From Dromaius novaehollandiae (lineage: Eukaryota > Chordata > Aves > Casuariiformes > Dromaiidae): a DNA stretch of 64,000 nucleotides. The stretch spans positions 109,350,387 to 109,414,386 of the forward strand of contig NC_088100.1 in the NCBI RefSeq assembly GCF_036370855.1. Direction: 5' to 3'. The translations under genes were made by a program, and so were the position numbers. The notes beneath the pieces were generated by a model. It had not been told where the DNA came from and did not search any database. It was given only the letters and a program-made list of their open reading frames with translations. Shown piece after piece: positions 13,171 to 26,440 of this stretch; positions within the stretch are counted from its first letter, which is position 1; each line of letters opens with the position of its first letter.

Positions 13171-13312
13171 GCAGTTTAAAGGCCCAAGGAGAGAAATAGA
13201 TTTTGTAAATCAGACTAAATATTTTTTACAGGGTGCAGCGTGCAGTTTAAGAACCCAGTTGGGAAAAATAGCTTTTGCAAATCAGGAAAGAAAATATATT
13301 CTACTGGCTACT
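13171..13312. repeat. Diverged tandem duplication, period 71
   Basis: Two adjacent units begin GCAGTTTAA at 13171 and 13242. Both continue through a GCCCA or ACCCA block, then GAAATAGATTTTGTAAATCA versus AAAATAGCTTTTGCAAATCA, then an A-rich end. The many substitutions between the units mean the duplication is old. I see no third copy. Confidence 0.6.
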
Positions 13313-13547
13313 GTTTAGGAGCAGGGGGAGATAGGATAAGGAAATACCTTTTACATGGCAATGAACAAGCATATGTATATATTTTGTGTGTCCATAAAAA
13401 TGCTATATAAAGGAAGCCTTTTGCACTGCATAGCCATGTTTACTGGTTCCTATAAAACCTGCAAACCTCATTGTGTATTTTTAAGCATCATTTATTGACA
13501 TGCATTTTTATTTTAAATAACCATTTGCACAAATAAAAACATCTCCA

Positions 13548-13592
13548 TAGTAGAGCATTACTAGTAGAGCATTACCTTAGTAGAGCATAACC
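13548..13592. repeat. Three short direct repeats of TAGTAGAGCATTA
   Basis: The 13-base word TAGTAGAGCATTA, or TAGTAGAGCATAA, occurs three times within 45 bases with irregular spacing. It is most simply a local slippage product. Confidence 0.75.
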
Positions 13593-16500
13593 TACCATTA
13601 GTTGACTTTGAACAAACCTTTTGAAATAACAGAAAATGAGCAAACGTATTGGATGACAGCTCTTGTTTTGAAATTAGAAACAGATGGATTAAGCAAGAAA
13701 TTATTACTGGTGACCCTCCCAAAGATGAATATGTATCTTATCAAGGTAATGATGTGAAAAGGACATGTTACTAATGAGTAGGCTTCAAATAGCTGAGGTA
13801 GGACTCATCAATACCCAGTAGACTTCCTGCACAATTACAGGGCCACCTGGAGAGGCACGGTGCCTGACACCACCTGCCCAAAGAAGGTCCAACACCGAAA
13901 ACCAAGGGATGACATTGACAGTGGAAATGTGGCTTAGGCGAATAGGGATTTTTTTGATTACTAGTAGAAGATTGAGGAAGATTTGTTAGTACTGTGGAAG
14001 AGTACTGAAATTGCAAGGAGCCATTTAAAAATCTGTGGTGGTTTTTGTTTTGTTTTTGTTTTTCCTGTCTGATCCGTCTTTCTTCAAGATGGACAGGAAC
14101 TGTACACAGATTGAGAACAAAATAGACTGGCAGAGAACATACTGAATGTCTGCCCACTCATTTTTTATGTCAATAAGAAATTGACTAGAAAAGATTAGAA
14201 CACTGAAACATTTTTCATCTCATCAAAAAAAATTGACAAAATATTCCTTTTAGTGTTTTGGCAAAATTGCACTTTGAGATTTTTCTCTAAATTAGTCTGC
14301 CTTGGAACAGACTCTCTTGTGATTACTTGAAAACTGGGGCAATTTTTAAAAGAGGGGTATTGTCTTATTTCTGCTCTCTGCAACTTAAATGCTAAAAGAA
14401 CCATCACCATAACAAATAAAATGATGCATTACCACTGTCAAAGAAAAATGTTACATTGGCCAAGATATTTCCTCCTTCTTTGGGACACGTTATTGTTATT
14501 GATGGGAGCTTTGGGTGTCTGTTGCCAGAGAGTGTACTGGGAAGGCATGTGTATTCCTCCTCCTTGCAATAGGACATCTTTTTTGCTTTGACATCTGTTA
14601 TCCTGAGTTCTGTACATTTTTCTTTTGATCAGACCACTTCTGTCATACTGGTATTTCCAGGCTGATTGGTGTGACTGCTTTAAAGGAGAGTTTACTCTAA
14701 ACAGTTTTTTTTTTTTCAGAAAACTTGTGGCTGCTGCTGTTTAGCTTCCTAAAGAAGCATTTCTGCTCAAGCATAAGGGTTGTAATAGTTAAAACTGAGT
14801 GTGGACTCAGCTGGACTGTAGTTTCTTAAGTTTTGGAATGAGTTCAGTGAAGTACTATACTTTGTCCCTTAGAGAAAGGCATACTCGGTCTGACATCTCC
14901 TTTTCCAGCAAAACAGCCCAATTGTGCTGAATTTCAAAGCCACCCTCTAGTCAAAACTTAAGACAGCCAAATTGTGGTACAGTAGCCATTATCAAACTTG
15001 TGTGAGAAACTATGCATATATCATGTTTTTTCCTCCTCCTGAGGATTACTGCTTTGGAGTGTCATGAATCTGTGCAGAATCACCTTATTCAACTAGCAAA
15101 GCAGAAAGCTGACTGGATGACTCTTTGGCCAAGAAATAGACTACTGTGATTCAGTGAGAAAATAGTAATAAACATTTAGTTAATTTGCAGGCAAGGGAAA
15201 GCAACCGATCATGTATTGATTCAGATAGTCTGGGGATCATCAGAAAGGTAGTTTACTAGATGAAAGACATTTCTACTAAAAATTAAACATTTTTGTAGTG
15301 ATGGAAGTAGATTCTGAACCTATTTTCAGTATGCATTTTAAAAATGCATACGTAAGCCAAATCGAAGTTTACATTTCATAAGAATCTGTACTGCTTTAGC
15401 ACTTCCCAAAGGGAGTTTTCAGACCTTGATTTCGTGCTGTCCAGATATAACGTCAAAAAACAAAACAAAACAAAGAAACTGTAGTGTTTAACTTCAGAGG
15501 CAGCTCAGGGGAGATTTTCAACTAAGACCTCATTTCCAACTCAGCATCTTAAGAAGGAAGTTGTCTTAGAAGAGAAAGTTGCACCAATATAGGACACTTT
15601 TAAGATAAATGATAAGAAGTAGAAGTCAGGAACACAGGAGAACTCTAGTTGCTTCTTTGGTTAGTTTGCAGATTTCCTGGTGTTGAGTATCTTTTTTATA
15701 AAGCTGCAAAACTGCTGTTGGAAGGAACAGGCTGCACTTTTTTTTTTTTTTTCTTGGCAAAGTTAGTTTCAATTTCAGATAAGCCAGTATCCTGAAATAA
15801 AGTCTGTGTTGAAAAGATGGCTTTCCTTCAAGTTGCATCTCTTGATAAACTTTCCCTTTGGTTGTTTTGCCCCCAGCTCTGATATTTCCCATAGGGCCTA
15901 ACATTTCCAAAAAAAATAACTTGGAAGTTACAATCAAGACTTACAGTGACTAATTAAGTGTAAATGCTTGAATGATAGGTATATTGTGTAAAAATAATAA
16001 TAATGAGGGATTAATGTAACGAGCATATTAATGATGAGGCTGTGTTTTCTGTGCAGTTTAAGAATGCAAAATATTCAGTTATAGCAAGATGAAAAGTTCA
16101 GTTATTTACGACTTTGTTATGGGACAGTGAGCAGCCACTTCATTCTTCCTCTTCATACCTGATGGGAGCAGCTCTGGGGTCCCTGGGCTGAGGGTAGGAT
16201 GTAGTAGGAGGTGTTCAAAGAAGGTACCTGGAGACCTGGGACAAAGAGGTGTTTGCGTAGCTGCTGCGGAGCTGAGTGGGAAACATGGCTGGCTGGTGGT
16301 GGGGAATTTGAGGAGTTGTGAGCCCGTGACTGCTATGGTCGACAACTCCAGAGAGGGATCACAACCAGCACACTTGCAAAGCAGGGGAGTGGAATAGGCC
16401 TGGTGTGGCCATTTAACCAGCACCGTGAATAACATGATTGATTTTCAGCTGAAGAAACAGAAATATGGATTTTTATCTTCTGCTCAAAGTAGGATAAGGA

Positions 16501-19500
16501 AGGGTGTGTGGCAATGTGTGCTCAGGTTTTTTCTCTGTTTCGTTTCACTAGTATGCTTAAATAGGGCTATGTACTGCCCCCAGAGCCCTGCTGCAAACTA
16601 TCATATTAGCATAGAAGTTAGCTAATCAAAGGACATCATCCCTGTTCTTTTTGAGCTGTGGGAAATCATTATTTCATTTGAACTGTCTTACTGAGCACTT
16701 AAACAGTACTACATCCTGTAGAACAGGTTTTGTTTTTTCTTGGGTTTGATTTTGAGGTACAAAAGGTGTAAAAATATATATATATATGTATACACACTAA
16801 TAATAATAATAATTTCAGACCTAGTGGTTTATTGCACTCTGGTAGTGTCAGTAAAAAAAATTTCACTGGTGGGTGTTTGGATTTTCCTCTACTAGGCCCC
16901 CAAAGATAGTAGCCAGTGTGGCAGCTGATAACTTACGCTTTACTGTGATAGTGGAGGACAAGGTATACTGAGAGGCAAGTTATTCTTCAGCAGAGACAGA
17001 CATGAATTGGTTTGCCTCTCCTTTTGTCCAGTATTGGTCAGAGAAGCTCGACTTTTACAATTTTACAACTGTAAAATTAAATAGCACAAAAGATTCCCTA
17101 ACATTATTGGGTTGACTTTTTATTACTGTTGAAAATGTTATCAAAAGGCAGAGAATATTCATTATTCTAACTTGGAAAGGCTGCGTCATCTAAAATACAT
17201 AAAAATGTGCAAACAAACATACCTTTTCCCATAACAAAACTATTACTGGAATAAAGGTATTCATGCTTTAATAAGGCTTACAGAAGTAAAGTGCAGCAAT
17301 AACATACTAGTACCTTTGAACGATGTAGTGAAGCAGGTTTTACAGGCAGAAGCTTATATCCCAAGAACATACTGTATGAACAGAGAGTCCCTACTGCAGT
17401 GGCTTACTAGCTTGGTTGAAGAGCCAGGCTCACATAACTCATTTTTTTCTAGTTCCAGCATTACGATAGGCAGACCTAGCTTGGGTTAAAAATATGTGCG
17501 TCTCAGATTAACTTCTGTGTTTCTTAGGCATCTTTTACATATATTTCAAGGAGCGCTTTAATTTTAATCTTTTTATTGGAGCTTAAAGTTGTACACCAGG
17601 TTATATTGAAACAATTCATTGTATAAATCTTACATTATTAAAGTCGGTACTTGATGAAAAAAAGTGAAACTCATAGCAGGCATCGGTTGACTTATCACTT
17701 GCTGCAGTACAAGTACCTTTTTCAGAATTAGGTAGAAAAAGAAAGGTACATTTCATTTATTTTCTTGCAGTGCTTGTGGCTAGTTGCCAGTTTGTCAATG
17801 AGGTGCTCCAAAAAGGACATTCAATCATGACAAGAACTGTCAGGACAGCTGTGTTTTTCCATCAAAATAGCATGAAACAATAAATTTCATGTGGTTTTGA
17901 GGCAAAACTATTTAGGGTCTTGCTTGCTTGAAACGGTGCCCAGGTTTGTTTTCAAAGTTCTGGAAACTTTTTGACTGATATTTAGGTAAATATTTTGCTG
18001 GAATCATGAAGTCTGGCTATCTTTGTATGGTTCAGATAGTAGTTACTGAGATTTGGTCCAAACTATTTTCACATACTGCCCAGTGCATGTCTTACATGCC
18101 TTTTGTCATGATGATTTATAACATCAGGAGCTAGGAAGAAGGCTATAGGCTATTTGTTTTACAGCTGTTTAAGCCTTTTTTTCCTTCTATTCAACATAGA
18201 AATGGAACTTAAGGCATGTTTTCTCTGAAGAGTTAGATAAATATCACTCCATTCAGTATACGGTAGCTCTCACTGAAGGTACAATGACTTTTCACAGAAG
18301 CTATGATATGTTGTGTGATGCTCTTGCCTAGTTTATTGGGAGATTGCAGTGCTTTGGCCTATGGTTAGGAAAAGATACCAGCCTCAAAGTTATGTAATCC
18401 AATCAGCTCTAGTCTGTGGTGAGTCAAGAATCCTTCACATTTGACAGCAAAGTGCACAGCTCATTATCATAATATAAATGGAAGCAGCAGTTACAATTGA
18501 GGAATTCTGTAGAAAAGCTGGACAGTGTTTTCATTTCTCTTTTTATGTCAGGGTCCAGCAGGGTTCAAAGAGATATATGGAACCTTTATCCTTCATGTGT
18601 TAAAATTTTCTCCTCTTCTTCTGCACGTTGTCAGCAAAGTGGCTTATGTAAAAGTTGCAATATATTCAGGTGCTGCTATGTTCTGAGAATAGGGCAGCTT
18701 CAGAGAGAATATTGAAAAGGCTCGTCTTCTGATACTGTCAGTCATGAAACCCACCGTTTTGTAAGCTGGTCACATATCAGTGGTGATGCGTACTAATCCA
18801 CTTTCTGCCTCTAGCATCACCTATTTTATTTTCTATCCCAGTTTCCTACCTTTTTTGGCAAAACCACAGGGGAAGTATATTTCAGTGACAGTATATGGTA
18901 ATTTTGTTCTATGCACTCCAGCTCATTACACAATCCTTGTCTTTCTAAAATAGGGAAAGGATTTACGTCTCCCAGTATCATTTCTGCCACACACTGATTC
19001 AGTGAAAGAGCTTTGGGGTGGTTGGGAGTAAATTTAATTTTCCCTGCTGTTTCATGAAGTGTGAATCACTTTCTAGCAGATGATGTCACTGACAATTTAC
19101 AAGTTTTTCTTTCTGTACTCCTGGGTAGGAGGGACCATAACGGCTCTTTTTGTCATGCTAGTGTGGTTAGGTGTAGAGGGCTAAACAATACAGGGGACAA
19201 TGTTCAAGCTTTGTTTTTTTTCCCAGTAGAGAGAGCGAAGTTGGGGCAGGAAGTGACATGTTCAGTCTCTAGCTGGTGGAGGATTTTTCCCAGGTTTGGC
19301 TCTCGGATATTGTGGAGACTTGTTTTCTGTGGGGTCTAGGACTGTAGTTCTAACAGTGCAGAATTTTGTGTGTGTTTTGCTTTTTTTATTTTCGAAACAG
19401 AAGTAGAATTATACACTGTGAAGCTCATGTCCAAAGAAGAGAACTTTCTCTTCTGTTTAATAAAGAAGTGTTTTATGCTGTTAAGAACAGTTTATGCACA

Positions 19501-19796
19501 CAGATTCAGAACTGTGGGTTCCTGCAAACTGTTCTTGACTCCTTGCTCTTGATGTTTCATTGCATGAAGAGGATGCATCTTACTCTTTCTACTTTCCCTA
19601 GCTTCCCTAACTTCTCCAGTAGGCGAGAAATAGTTGATGAATAATGCCTGTCCTTCGCTTACATGTTTCCACACATTGTTGTGGAAAAAATAGTTGGTTT
19701 TCAAATCAGTTTTGTATGAGGAAGGTAATTTGTAAGTAAATATGAAACCAAGTATGCAATCCTAAAAATATTAATGCATAACACCTGTATGCTCTC
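13593..19796. other. Single-copy block with a few simple repeats
   Basis: No gene recognised. The region from about 16100 to 16420 is richer in G and C than its surroundings and is open for 109 codons on the minus strand, but the product is not recognisable. A T15 run lies at 15738-15752. A TA/AAT repeat at 16772-16814 is listed separately. Confidence 0.45.
16772..16814. repeat. Compound TA and TAA microsatellite
   Basis: An A-rich stretch leads into a TA run, then GTATACACAC, then five TAA units. It is short and impure. Confidence 0.75.
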
Positions 19797-19905
19797 TTAG
19801 ATGCTCTAAGTGCCTTATTAACACCAGAAACGGAACCACAGAGCATTCTGTGAATTTAATATTATCTCCATTTTATAGGTGAGGATACTGAAGCACAGTC
19901 TCCTG
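19797..19905 (-). mobile_element. MIR-like SINE remnant, antisense
   Basis: TATTATCTCCATTTTATAGG followed by TGAGGATACTGAAGCACAG is almost the reverse-strand MIR core (TATTATCCCCATTTTACAGA, TGAGGAAACTGAGGCACAG). Upstream, ATGCTCTAAGTGCCTTATTA matches the MIR 3-prime body (TTCTAAGCGCTTTACATGTA). Order and orientation agree, so I regard this as one of the clearest SINE remnants in the window. The tRNA-like head is not recognisable. Confidence 0.75.
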
Positions 19906-20832
19906 GAGAGCAAAATGTCATCACAAACATGATTTTTCCAACCAAGGACCCCTTAGTTTAGGGGTCTTCAAACAACACTTTGTGCACTGTAGCAGGAGGG
20001 ACAAGCAACAAAACTGGGGAGTGGGACAGAAATTTGGCATGTATGGAAAGTTAGAAATCCAAAAGGAGCATGTCAAGTTAGAGGGAAGGATATTTAGCAG
20101 TTAGGGCAGAGAGATTAGAGATCATTCACAGATTATCTGTGTTTATTAGCCTTCAGAGGTAGATGATAATCCTTTCTGTAATTTGGATGTTGTTGCATAA
20201 AATCTCTCTTCTTTGCATAAATTCCATACACATGTCCTTCCTCAGACACATCTGGTGTTTTGTTGTTAACTTTGGAGTCTAGTGCCAATCTGCTCTTTGT
20301 ACATCCCTCATTTGGAGATTCAGGGTGGAGGTAGATGAAAGTTACAGATTGGAAGGGGGGAGGGAATTATTAGTCCTTAAGAACCTGAAACAGCAGCAGG
20401 TCCCAACTGATCTTTTTTTCCAAAGGCTTCAGTTTTGAGAACTGTATTTATATACTATCCAATTTTGGAGAGTTGGCTGTTAAAGACAAATGGAAGCTGC
20501 TACTGTATGCATGAAAATGTAGTTAAAACTGCGTGGTCTCCATTCAGCCAGCAGAGTATCTGAAAGGATTAAACAGAATTATTGCAAAATGTTCCTGTTA
20601 GGCAAAAAATTAAGATGCAAGTATGATTTTGTTTCATATAAATTTCAAAATTACATTTGCTTGGCAGAGATATCTTTATAAGCATATGCAGTTCAACTCA
20701 GTTTATTTTTCCTAACTAGCTTCTTTTCATGTTTGAGGGCATGCATGTCTTGTAAATGTGCTTGCTTATTTCCATGATGATGCCAAACCTTAAAAAGGTC
20801 AAGGTAACTTTGTGTAAGTGAATGCATCTTCT
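19906..20832. other. Single-copy block, no gene recognised
   Basis: I see no exon, RNA gene or repeat that I can support here. Confidence 0.45.
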
Positions 20833-20946
20833 AATACCTGGCACTTCTATAAATGCCTTTTAGGCAAGGATCTAGCACGTTACAGAAATTGTGCTTGAAG
20901 GATCTCATATCTGTGAGATAAGGAAATATTTTATAGGTGAGAGGCA
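20833..20946 (-). mobile_element. MIR-like SINE remnant, antisense, weak
   Basis: ACCTGGCACTTCTATAAATG, then CTAGCACGTTACAGAAATTG, then CTCATATCTGTGAGATAAGG and ATTTTATAGGTGAGAGGCA follow the order of the reverse-strand MIR body and core (the AGCACTTTACA, GTGAGGTAGG and CATTTTACAGATGAGG blocks). Divergence is high, so the assignment to MIR rather than another CORE-SINE is tentative. Confidence 0.5.
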
Positions 20947-22604
20947 AATGTTGATTCAGTAGGTTAGTTAGTTAAGCAAAAGCTTAGTTTTTATTTGGGT
21001 GTAATCCCGTTACAGGCAGTAAAATACTTCAGTCCCACAAATTACAAACCCTCCTCCTCAACCACATCCAGTGCAGGTATTCTTTAAAGACCTAGTTGAG
21101 GAGTCCTGCCTTTTTGTATTCTGCCTCTCAAGTAATTAAGGTCATCACCAAGGAAGCTGTCTCTTTGTGTTAACGAACAATAACTTTAGTACTGTTGTCA
21201 GCAAAATGAATATACTCTGCAGTGCGTGTGCGGGGCGGGGGGGGGGGGGGGGAATGCTGCATAATTGCAGTGACACACTATACCCAGTTACATTGTGCAA
21301 GTCAACATGCTGATTGGGCACAGGTATATGCATTTCTAAAGGTGGTTTGTTCACACGGTGCTATTTCCATGCACCTCAGATTCCTTCTATTCAAAGGCAC
21401 TTCCTGATTACAGATGTTCATCTTTTACACTTTTGTGCGCATATTTGACCCACAAGCAGTGAGAGAAAGTTCACTGACTATTAATATTCAGTGTACAATG
21501 CTGACACAGACAGTCATGAAAGATCTGAGCTGGTAGCTTTCTTACAGCTATGTGTTGGCTTGTGCTAATTTTTAAGCCATATTTGAAAGAAATCTTAGTT
21601 CACCATATCTAGCATTTAGCTATGGTTTAGGCTGCAGCAAGTATCAGGATTTGTTCCAGCTCTAGCTATGTTCTGGGGGTGACTATTTCAGAAAATCTGG
21701 CCCAATGGCTCCTATGATCATAAATTATATGCTTAGTTGCATGACCAGATCACCCACCATAAGACTGTAATGCATGAAGTTTTGAGTTTTTCATTTGTTT
21801 TTCTCTTTTTGCCATGCTATTGTATTTTTAAAGCATAAAGTAGCAACTTCAGATTGTCAAAATCTGGTATAATTACAGAGGCTTGAAAGAACATTCCTGG
21901 CTTTTAATAAGCAGTGAATCATGTTACCTGCAACATTTGGCTAGATGATGAGGCTTTTTTTTCCCCCTAGCATGCAGAATAAACATTTTTGCAGTTTGTG
22001 TGTTTTTATTTCCAGTGTTATGCAGAAAGCATGAAGTGTTGGGTCAGATTTTTACAGACATGATATTTATAGAAAGTCTCTTTTATATCTTACTGCAGTA
22101 CTATATGTTACCCTTAAATTGGTTCCTGATCCAAAGGGAATAGCACAACACTTTAATTACAGGGCATGAAAGCAATGTTACTGCTCTTCCTACGTGTTTC
22201 ATTACATCTTCAGAACAAACTAAGCCATCACCTGCTTCCCTGCAGGCATCTAGGTGTACAAAGTTGAAACAAAGAGGCCCAGATTAGAGTAAGTCAAGAG
22301 CTGCAGTTTACATTTTTTTCCTCAGAAGTGAATTTTGTTTCCATACAATTTTATCCAAATTTTGCAACTTGCTATAATGAGAAACTGTTCCAGCTATTGA
22401 AATAGCCCTCTTGTGCATGTGCATTATGATTCAGTCTTTAATCACACTTCCCCAAGGACCTTTTCTTTTTTGATATATAAGGTGGACCATGCTTGATTAT
22501 TTACTGGTAAGTACATATACTGTGAAGAAAGACTGTTAACAGTTCCATGGCTTTCTTTGTGATGCTCCTCAGTGCAACGTCTAATGCCTCACCGATGCTA
22601 ATTT
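20947..22604. other. Single-copy block, no gene recognised
   Basis: It contains the G16 run at 21237-21252. I see no other supported feature. ORFs on either strand across the G run are artefacts of low complexity. Confidence 0.45.
21237..21252. repeat. G16 homopolymer
   Basis: Sixteen consecutive G residues preceded by GTGCGGGGC. The run length should be treated as uncertain, because homopolymers are prone to sequencing error and are variable in populations. Confidence 0.9.
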
Positions 22605-22690
22605 TAGCTTCACATTAGCCTACGGGGTTAAAGTTATGGCAGTGTTTCCGTTTTACAGATTGGGAATTTAGATGAGAGATTAAGGCCAGA
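22605..22690 (-). mobile_element. MIR-like SINE remnant, antisense
   Basis: TTCACATTAGCCTACGGGGT, then GTGTTTCCGTTTTACAGATT and GGGAATTTAGATGAGAG follow the reverse-strand MIR pattern (TCACAACAACCCTATGAGGT, TTATCCCCATTTTACAGATG, GGGAAACTGAGGC). Both flanks fade quickly into unrecognisable sequence. Confidence 0.6.
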
Positions 22691-25600
22691 AATACCAACT
22701 AGTTTTTGTCAGCTTGTTCAACCAATATGGGCTTTTTTTTTTTTTTTTTCGGTGAAACACAGCTTTCATTGGCTTCCATTGTGTCTGTGGGTGCTCAGCT
22801 TTTGTGCAGATTAGATCCAAAGATTTTAAGATGACCACTTTGAAAATGGGTGTACAGTTAAGTAAAGTTTCTTAAAGTTCTTGATGTACATAATTCCCAC
22901 TGCAGCCAAAGGTGTTTCTGTTCTTAACAGATCTCCATGATCTCTTGCAAAAGATTGATTTTAACTAATTTGCTTAATCTCAGAATCTCAGTAGAAATGC
23001 TATGGCAGAAGCAAGGATAGAATCTGATTCCTTAGGGAAACATTTACTTCTTTTACAAATGATTAATCTCCTTTTAACTCCTCCAATCTTATGCTTCATT
23101 CATCCCTGCGTGGTGGGGATGTTATAGGAAGATGCATCTTCAACCACCTGGGTTTTTTTTGTTTGCTTGGTTGGTCGGGTTCTTTTAACCCATGTTTTGG
23201 GTAGTCCTCGTTGGCTCCAATCTCTTTTTCAGCTATGTGCCATAGGCATGCTGTGAGACTGCAGGCCTCCAAGTGCTGCCTTTCCTATGTTTTCTGATGA
23301 GAACCACCTGTGTGTGTCTGGGGGCAGAAATGGATCCTAGGTTTGACCAGCTGTAAGGTTAAACTGTAACTGTAAACCTGGGCTTTATGGTTTTATCTGA
23401 GTATTTGCAGAGTCTTTCTGCAGATATCTTTCTTTAAAGGGACTCTCAATAAACCCAAAAATAATTACCATGTAACCTGACACAGGAGAGTGTTATGGCA
23501 TTTTGACCTTATGAAGCCTCTAGAGGTATGTTTGTTGACTATCCTGGTACAACAGTGAATGACATACTTGAGGCATCGTTCAGGGCTTTCATGATCTTTC
23601 CTGAAACAGTCATGTGAGCTTTTGCTTCCATTTATTACTTTTGAAAAGCTAAAATAGCACAGTAGCCTTACATGCCTTGCATTTTTTGCACGAAGTAGAT
23701 GTTATGAGACTGTGCTGAGGAAACGTGGCCACGTGTCCAGTGGGACAAAATATTCCCCCGCTGTGAAAGCTGGGCTTGCAGACATCAGCTGAGCTTTGAG
23801 GTGTTTCTAGAAGCAGACAGGCACCAATTATGGTACAATGGACTGAGCCAGAGTAAAGCAATGTTGGAAAAGACAGGAGGAAAATACTTTGTGGCTGGAT
23901 AGCTACAGGAGATGAAATGATAAAATGTGAAGAAGCAGTAGGGAAGTACCTGTTAGTGCTAGAGATTGCCTCCGTGAGGGAAAGCTGACGAGACACTAGG
24001 GTGGCAGAGACAAGGTATAAAGTAGAAATTGAGAAAGACAAGAGGAAACTGGATGGACATAATAGTAGTTGGGAATTTTTTGAGGAGGAAGACTGAGACA
24101 AAAAATAAGCAACAAGTAGGTGACTATAGGGTATACATTTAACATCAGTCTAATGTAAGTTTAACATAATGAAATATATCTTGCAGGCCAGAACTCATTT
24201 TTTTGCTAGGTCTAAGTTTGCTAGGTCTCAGTTTGCAAAAGTTTTCAGGTTTTAACTTGAATCTAGAATTCATGGTGATTTTAGTAGCTATGTGTCTGGC
24301 AAAACCTTCTGTTGGAGAAAAACCTGTGTGCCTATGGTTGTTGGGCTAACTGTATTCTTTGAGGTAAAAGTACTTTTTTACCACTGCATGTGCAAATTGC
24401 TTCTTCTCTTCCCCTTATAAGGAGGAAAAAAAAGAAAAAAGAATCAGTTCAGCCATCCTGCACCTTTCTCTGACTCTTATTCATCTCAGTTTTGTCCCAA
24501 TCTGAACTTAAAAGCTCTGACTCCACCAAAATGGAGGAAGAAGGCTTGTTCAGAGTCTTCATATTCCTGATCCCACCACACCAGTGAGCTCTGTGGTATA
24601 TATACTCCTATAAATATTTATGTATGTGTATCTCTCTATATATGTATATGCATACACATATGTATGTGTGTGTATGTATATATTCTTTAGAAGTTCACTG
24701 CAGAGGAACCATATGAGCTTACAGTTGGTCTAGCCTCGCAATCCCTTTGACAGGAATGCTCTAGTTTACTTAAGCTGGAGACAAAATTGCCTCATATTTC
24801 AGGATACGATTTGACTAAGTACTGAACTGAATGCCTACTAAGAACAGCTATGACTAACTTTGCCATTGCTGAAATATTAAGCCAGGAGGATGCAGAGGAG
24901 ATTCAACTCAAAGGGAGAAAAGGGAATATTCCTTTCATGCTCTCTGAAGCTAGACCAAGAAAAGGAACCTGTCACTTTGAACAGTGTAGGTGGGTGGTCC
25001 AGGAGAAATGCTCAGTCTCTGCTTATATTGTTGCATTTCTTTGAAGGGTACTGGTTGCTTCCATACATTTAATGTTGAGAAAGGTGGATAGTGTAAGCTG
25101 TATCCCCAGCACTCTTGCCTCATGGGGCATCTTACCTGTCTATGGCCTGTAGCTTTGTCAGGGATTCATATCTGTTCTAAGGTGGTAGTTAATAGCAGCT
25201 GGGTTAGTAAAAGCAGTCACATGACATTTGCAAGTGATAAATTTAACCATCGCAAGAACTGATGTCTGGAATGGAATTAATTATTTTCATGGTTTCAGAG
25301 AGGTTCATGTTTTCTATTTGTTACCTTGTCCATGTTACCCTTACCTGTGATTTAGAAATGTTGACTCTCTTCTTAATGAAGAACACAGTTCTGATTTTTT
25401 TTTTCTTAAAGGCAGATCACTGTAATCTCTGGACCATTACAGTAATCTGAATGTACTGTGTGTCTCTGGGTCCTGTATTGTATATATCTGCATGAGCTGT
25501 GTGCCCTCCCTTATTGACTGCTCCATGAACTAGGTATTTTTAGAGAACAACCTGCTGTTCATCCTAGGTTATTTTCAAGATTCTTTCTTTAACTCAGTCC

Positions 25601-26311
25601 TGTTAATTGTGTTGAGCACATTGTCTATTACTGTATATCTATAAAATGAGTTGCTTTTTTCTCATATACAAGTCTGCTTTACAAGAAAAAGGTGCAGGGG
25701 CTGGATTGGGGAGAAGGCCTGTTATTCAAAGCCTGGGAAACCTTTGAGTAAGGTCAAGCATAGTGCTAGTGCCTATAACCTGTGAGAGCATTTTCACCAA
25801 TAGTTTACCCCTGCTGTCTGCAGAAGCAAATCCTATTCATTGTGATATATGAAAGCATAACCCTCTGTAGTATGGCAATCAATGGAACCATTAATATAAT
25901 AGATGACTGTTCGGGCTGGTGCAGTCTGCCATTCTAACATAATTGGCATCTATGTAATAAAATACTGAACACCAAGGGAAATGTTTTAGATGTTTATGAG
26001 TCATCACATAGCTTATTATAGAAGACTGACATATGACTGTGTAAAGCAGAATAGGCTAACTAGCACTTGAGTTACCATTACAGTATTTAATATTGCTTTA
26101 AAGAAATATAAAGGTTTTAGACTTTCCTTGTGTTTAACTAATATACCATCAAAATCAGTTATTGGGGATCTGGCAGGTATAATATAACATCAGATTTGCA
26201 AGCTGGTGTTTTTACGCAAAATCCTTAAGTCATTACTCAAAATCACAGATGCAAAATATGGGGTTTAGCGTGTAGCATAGCTGACAAGAAGAACTGGCTG
26301 AACAATAGCAT
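22691..26311. other. Single-copy block, no gene recognised
   Basis: A T17 run lies at 22733-22749 and a TATG-rich microsatellite at 24597-24684. A 150-codon minus-strand open frame at 23649-24101 has a Ser-rich, domain-free product and no supporting context. Confidence 0.45.
24597..24684. repeat. Impure TA/TATG microsatellite
   Basis: Mixed TATA, TATG and TGTG units run for nearly 90 bases, with interruptions such as CTCCTATAAAT and TCTCTC. Confidence 0.8.
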
Positions 26312-26440
26312 AATAGATTGTAAGCTCTTCTGAATGGAGCCTATCTTTTGCTATATGTCTGCATAGTGTTTAGCACAGCTGGGAGTCCTTATCTCAGCTG
26401 GAGGCCTCTGTAGATGCTACTGTAAAGGAAATAATAATAT
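26312..26440 (+). mobile_element. MIR/CORE-type SINE tail, reptilian form
   Basis: TAGATTGTAAGCTCTTCTGA, then GCATAGTGTTTAGCACAGCT, GGGAGTCCTTATCTCAGCTG and GAGGCCTCTGTAGATGCTAC, ending in AATAATAAT, closely follows a SINE tail that I recall as abundant in turtle and crocodile genomes (TAGATTGTAAGCTCTTTGGG, TACAGCACCTAGCACAATGG, GGGTCCTGGTC, TAGGCACTAC, AATAATAAT). Orientation is plus, since the A/T-rich tail is on the right. The family name should be set by a library search. Confidence 0.7.

Noticed and set aside
23649..24101. Minus-strand open frame of 150 codons
   Set aside because: The Ser/Leu-rich product looks like translated purine-rich plus-strand sequence; no family resemblance.
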